Shown: piece after piece, positions 14,907-17,351 of the stretch
How positions within the stretch are numbered: position 1 is the first letter of the stretch
Layout of the letters: every line of letters starts with the position of its first letter
The notes under the pieces: model-generated
What the model was told of the DNA's origin: nothing
Database searches by the model: none
Seen by the model: the letters and a program-made list of their open reading frames with translations, nothing else
Position numbers and translations under genes: made by a program
Assembly (NCBI GenBank): GCA_024695315.1
Contig: JAILIJ010000003.1
Location: forward strand, 1 to 17,351
DNA from: Bacteroidaceae bacterium
GTDB lineage: Bacteria > Bacteroidota > Bacteroidia > Bacteroidales > Bacteroidaceae
Length of the DNA: 17,351 nucleotides
Reading direction: 5' to 3'

Positions 14907-16457
14907 ATGGCACAAGAAGACGTTTTTAAGAAAGTGGTTAGCCACTGCAAGGAATATGGTTTTGTATTCCCTTCTTCAGAAATTTATGATGGACTCGGCG
15001 CAGTTTATGACTATGGTCAGAATGGTGTTGAGCTCAAGAATAACATTAAGAACTACTGGTGGCAGTACATGGTCCGCCTCCACGACAATATCGTAGGATT
15101 GGACTCTGCTATCTTCATGCACCCAACAATTTGGAAGGCTTCTGGTCACGTAGATGCTTTCAATGACCCTCTCATTGATAACCGTGATTCAAAGAAGCGT
15201 TATCGTGCTGACGTTCTTATCGAAGAGCAGATTGCAAAGTATGAGGAGAAGATCGAGAAAGAAGTGGCAAAGGCTAAGAAGCGCTTCGGAGATAAGTTTG
15301 ATGAGGCACAGTATCGTGCAACTTCAGAACACGTTCTTGAGAATCAGGCTAAGCGCGATGCACTCGAAAAGCGTTATCAGGAGGTTATGAACGCTCCAGG
15401 CGGAATCGATCTCGACGGTATGAAGCAAATCATCCTCGACGAGGAAATCGTATGTCCTATTTCTGGTACACGCAACTGGACTGACGTTCGTCAGTTTAAC
15501 CTCATGTTCAAGACAGAAATGGGTGCTTCTGCTGATGGTACAAGCACTATTTACCTCCGTCCAGAGACTGCACAGGGTATCTTCGTAAACTACCTCAACG
15601 TGCAGAAGACTGGTCGAATGAAAATACCTTTCGGAATTGCACAGATCGGTAAGGCTTTCCGTAATGAAATCGTTGCTCGTCAGTTCATCTTCCGTATGCG
15701 TGAATTCGAACAGATGGAAATGCAGTTCTTCGTTAAGCCAGGAACAGAACTCGAATGGTTTAAGACTTGGAAGGAGCGTCGTATGGCATGGCACCAGGCA
15801 CTCGGTTTCGGCGCAGAAAACTACCGTTTCCACGACCACGACAAGCTCGCTCACTATGCAAATGCAGCTACAGACGTAGAGTTCAAGATGCCTTTCGGTT
15901 TCAAGGAAGTTGAGGGTATCCACTCACGTACAAACTTTGACCTTAGCCAGCATGCTAAGTTCTCAGGTAAGAAGATTGAATATTTCGATCCAGAAGATAA
16001 CACAAGCTACACTCCATACGTTATCGAGACATCAATCGGTGTTGACCGTATGTTCCTCTCTGTCATCTGCCATAGCTATGACGAGGAGAAGCTTGAAAAC
16101 GGCGAGACTCGTACTGTGCTTCACCTTCCTGCTGCACTTGCACCAGTTAAACTCGCAGTATTCCCACTTACAAAGAAGGATGGACTGCCAGAGAAGGCTA
16201 AGGAAATTATCGACGCTCTCAAGTTCCACTTCAACTGCAAATATGAGGAGAAAGATCAGATTGGTAAGCGTTACCGCCGTCAGGATGCTATCGGTACACC
16301 ATTCTGTGTTACTGTTGACAACCAGACTCTCGAGGATAACACAGTAACTCTTCGTTACCGCGACACTATGGAGCAGAAGCGTGTTGCTATCGCTGACCTT
16401 CAGGGTATCATCGAGGAGCAGGTTTCAATCCCATATCTTTTGAAGAATCTCAAGTAA
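14907..16457 (+). CDS. glyS: Glycyl-tRNA synthetase, single-chain homodimer type
   Basis: This 516-residue class II synthetase attaches glycine to tRNA-Gly in the cytoplasm. It is the single-polypeptide alpha2 form, not the alpha2-beta2 form of enterobacteria. The N-terminus FPSSEIYDGLGAVYDYGQNG and the motif-2 region IGKAFRNEIVARQ, FRMREFEQMEMQFF (about 247-275) are diagnostic. Motif 3 is ETSIGVDRMF (374-383). The C-terminal anticodon-binding domain begins near LAPVKLAVFPL and contains KRYRRQDAIGTPFCVTVDN. Length is near that usual for bacterial relatives. Codon use is strongly biased, as expected for a highly expressed gene. An FKBP-type isomerase gene follows after 75 bp on the same strand with no terminator between, so cotranscription is likely. 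Confidence 0.98.
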   Translation: MAQEDVFKKVVSHCKEYGFVFPSSEIYDGLGAVYDYGQNGVELKNNIKNYWWQYMVRLHDNIVGLDSAIFMHPTIWKASGHVDAFNDPLIDNRDSKKRYRADVLIEEQIAKYEEKIEKEVAKAKKRFGDKFDEAQYRATSEHVLENQAKRDALEKRYQEVMNAPGGIDLDGMKQIILDEEIVCPISGTRNWTDVRQFNLMFKTEMGASADGTSTIYLRPETAQGIFVNYLNVQKTGRMKIPFGIAQIGKAFRNEIVARQFIFRMREFEQMEMQFFVKPGTELEWFKTWKERRMAWHQALGFGAENYRFHDHDKLAHYANAATDVEFKMPFGFKEVEGIHSRTNFDLSQHAKFSGKKIEYFDPEDNTSYTPYVIETSIGVDRMFLSVICHSYDEEKLENGETRTVLHLPAALAPVKLAVFPLTKKDGLPEKAKEIIDALKFHFNCKYEEKDQIGKRYRRQDAIGTPFCVTVDNQTLEDNTVTLRYRDTMEQKRVAIADLQGIIEEQVSIPYLLKNLK

Positions 16458-16532
16458 AATAAGTAGAAACTCTCCATAAATGCTCATATAAATAAGGGCA
16501 TACAGAAAAGAGTAATCAACAAAAAACAATTG

Positions 16533-17162
16533 ATGAAATATTTTTCAAACATATCAAACACCGTGTGTTCAGTGCTTATGGCACTGACACTCGTTGCTTG
16601 TTCCGAGACTGAAGAAGAAAGTGAGTACGTAAACTGGCAAGCAAGAAATCAACACTATATTGATTCCATAGCTTCTGTTTGTGAAGCTAATGAGGACGGT
16701 TGCTGGGAAAAGATGCTAGCATTCAACCTCAACGACTCCGTTGAAAGCGTTTCTCCTAATAACAACCACTTCATCTACATTCATAAGGAAGCAGCCGGTA
16801 AAGGAACTTATAGTCCTATATATAATGACTCAATACGTGTTCATTATCTTGGACGCCTTATTCCTTCAACATCATACCCACAGGGCTACATCTTCGGCAA
16901 AAGCTACAGTACCTACGTACTTAATGAAAATACAGATGTGCCTACACTTATGGCAGTAAGCCAAAACATTGTGGGATTTGCAACTGCAACCCTAAACATG
17001 GTTGAAGGAGACCAATGGAAGGTTTATATCCCTTACTATCTCGGATATGGAGAGACAGACAACAGTACAACCAGCATACCTGGTTATTCTACACTTATTT
17101 TCGACATAAAACTTGCAAAGATATATAAATATCAGATAGACAAAGATACTACTTGGTACTAA
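16533..17162 (+). CDS. FKBP-type peptidyl-prolyl isomerase lipoprotein
   Basis: This 209-residue lipoprotein has a signal sequence with lipobox LVAC (Cys23) followed by acidic SETEEE, which may direct surface display. A linker of about 70 residues precedes an FKBP fold (about 95-200) with NDSIRVHYLGRLI, NIVGFATATLNMVEGDQWKV, IPYYLGYGE and PGYSTLIFDIKLAKI. FKBPs catalyse cis-trans isomerisation of proline peptide bonds and aid folding of secreted proteins. Several drug-pocket aromatics typical of FKBP12 are replaced, so activity may be low. I start at ATG 16533; a TTG one codon earlier is also in frame. It follows glyS and is followed by a strong terminator. Confidence 0.9.
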   Translation: MKYFSNISNTVCSVLMALTLVACSETEEESEYVNWQARNQHYIDSIASVCEANEDGCWEKMLAFNLNDSVESVSPNNNHFIYIHKEAAGKGTYSPIYNDSIRVHYLGRLIPSTSYPQGYIFGKSYSTYVLNENTDVPTLMAVSQNIVGFATATLNMVEGDQWKVYIPYYLGYGETDNSTTSIPGYSTLIFDIKLAKIYKYQIDKDTTWY

Positions 17163-17187
17163 TACTCCAAGTTCAGCTACATGATAT

Positions 17188-17238
17188 GAGAGTGTATTGG
17201 AAGTCCGCTTAAGACTTTTGATACACTCTCGTCTTTTA
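17188..17238 (+). terminator. Intrinsic terminator of the glyS-FKBP unit
   Basis: GAGAGTGTAT (17188-17197) and ATACACTCTC (17221-17230) form a perfect 10-bp stem. An inner AAGTC/GACTT stem (17201-17205 with 17213-17217) extends it, and GTCTTTTATA follows. Confidence 0.88.
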
Positions 17239-17300
17239 TATGACTGGAATAATTGGGCTAAAACGAACATTAAACAGAATGCCATCAAGGAGTATGATTT

Positions 17301-17344
17301 AGTACTCTGCGGGAAAAACTCCAGTACTTTGCGCAATAAACTGC
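17301..17344. repeat. Two 22-bp tandem units at the window edge
   Basis: AGTACTCTGCGGGAAAAACT (from 17301) and AGTACTTTGCGCAATAAACT (from 17323) agree at 16 of 20 positions. Both continue into CAG, giving a 22-bp period. A third unit may begin at 17345 (AGTTTTT) but the window ends. Confidence 0.6.
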
Positions 17345-17351
17345 AGTTTTT

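Noticed and set aside
15324..15923. Long open frame of 199 codons antisense to glyS
   Set aside because: It lies wholly inside a highly biased, certain gene; such antisense frames follow from its codon use, and the translation has no recognisable domain.

Overview
The window looks like a chromosomal segment of a Prevotella-type Bacteroidales bacterium. Five things point there: several promoters match the Bacteroidetes -33 TTG / -7 TAnnTTTG pattern, Shine-Dalgarno sites are weak, the lipoproteins carry Bacteroidetes-style Cys-plus-acidic N-termini, the large secreted proteins end in a short C-terminal module of the kind common in Prevotella, and there is an oligomeric-type glycyl-tRNA synthetase. 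Most highly expressed-looking genes share one codon style, and there are no transposase, phage or CRISPR genes.

Layout. (1) 108-6109, plus strand: two modular secreted proteins that share domains and the C-terminal module. In the second, an in-frame TAA separates the body from an otherwise intact module. Each unit ends in a clear intrinsic terminator. (2) 6110-6753: a gene-free patch of short tandem and inverted repeats (22-bp, 21-bp and 11-bp units) ending in a minus-strand terminator. (3) 11080-6754, minus strand: an apparent operon of TonB-dependent receptor, DUF4374 surface lipoprotein and exported nitroreductase. The first two resemble XusA/XusB, the xenosiderophore uptake pair of Bacteroides thetaiotaomicron; no PepSY (XusC-like) gene is present. 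(4) 11308-13676, plus strand: a LytS-type histidine kinase divergent from the receptor, then 662 bp without a gene, then a LytTR response regulator. The 662-bp gap holds a well-formed candidate small RNA (about 12486-12655) with its own -7 element, a long closing stem and an intrinsic terminator. (5) 13702-14787, minus strand: an M20 deacylase, probably of arginine biosynthesis, convergent with the regulator across a shared hairpin. (6) 14907-17162, plus strand: glycyl-tRNA synthetase and an FKBP-type prolyl isomerase lipoprotein, then a terminator and the start of a 22-bp tandem repeat at the window edge.

How the parts may fit. The receptor operon and the kinase share a 227-bp divergent control region with two well-spaced promoters and, between them, a 9-bp direct repeat on a 20-bp period. 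That is the kind of site LytTR regulators bind, so the kinase/regulator pair may control the uptake operon and itself. This is inference. The items most worth following up are the candidate small RNA lying between kinase and regulator, the receptor-lipoprotein-nitroreductase operon, and the stop codon in front of the C-terminal module.
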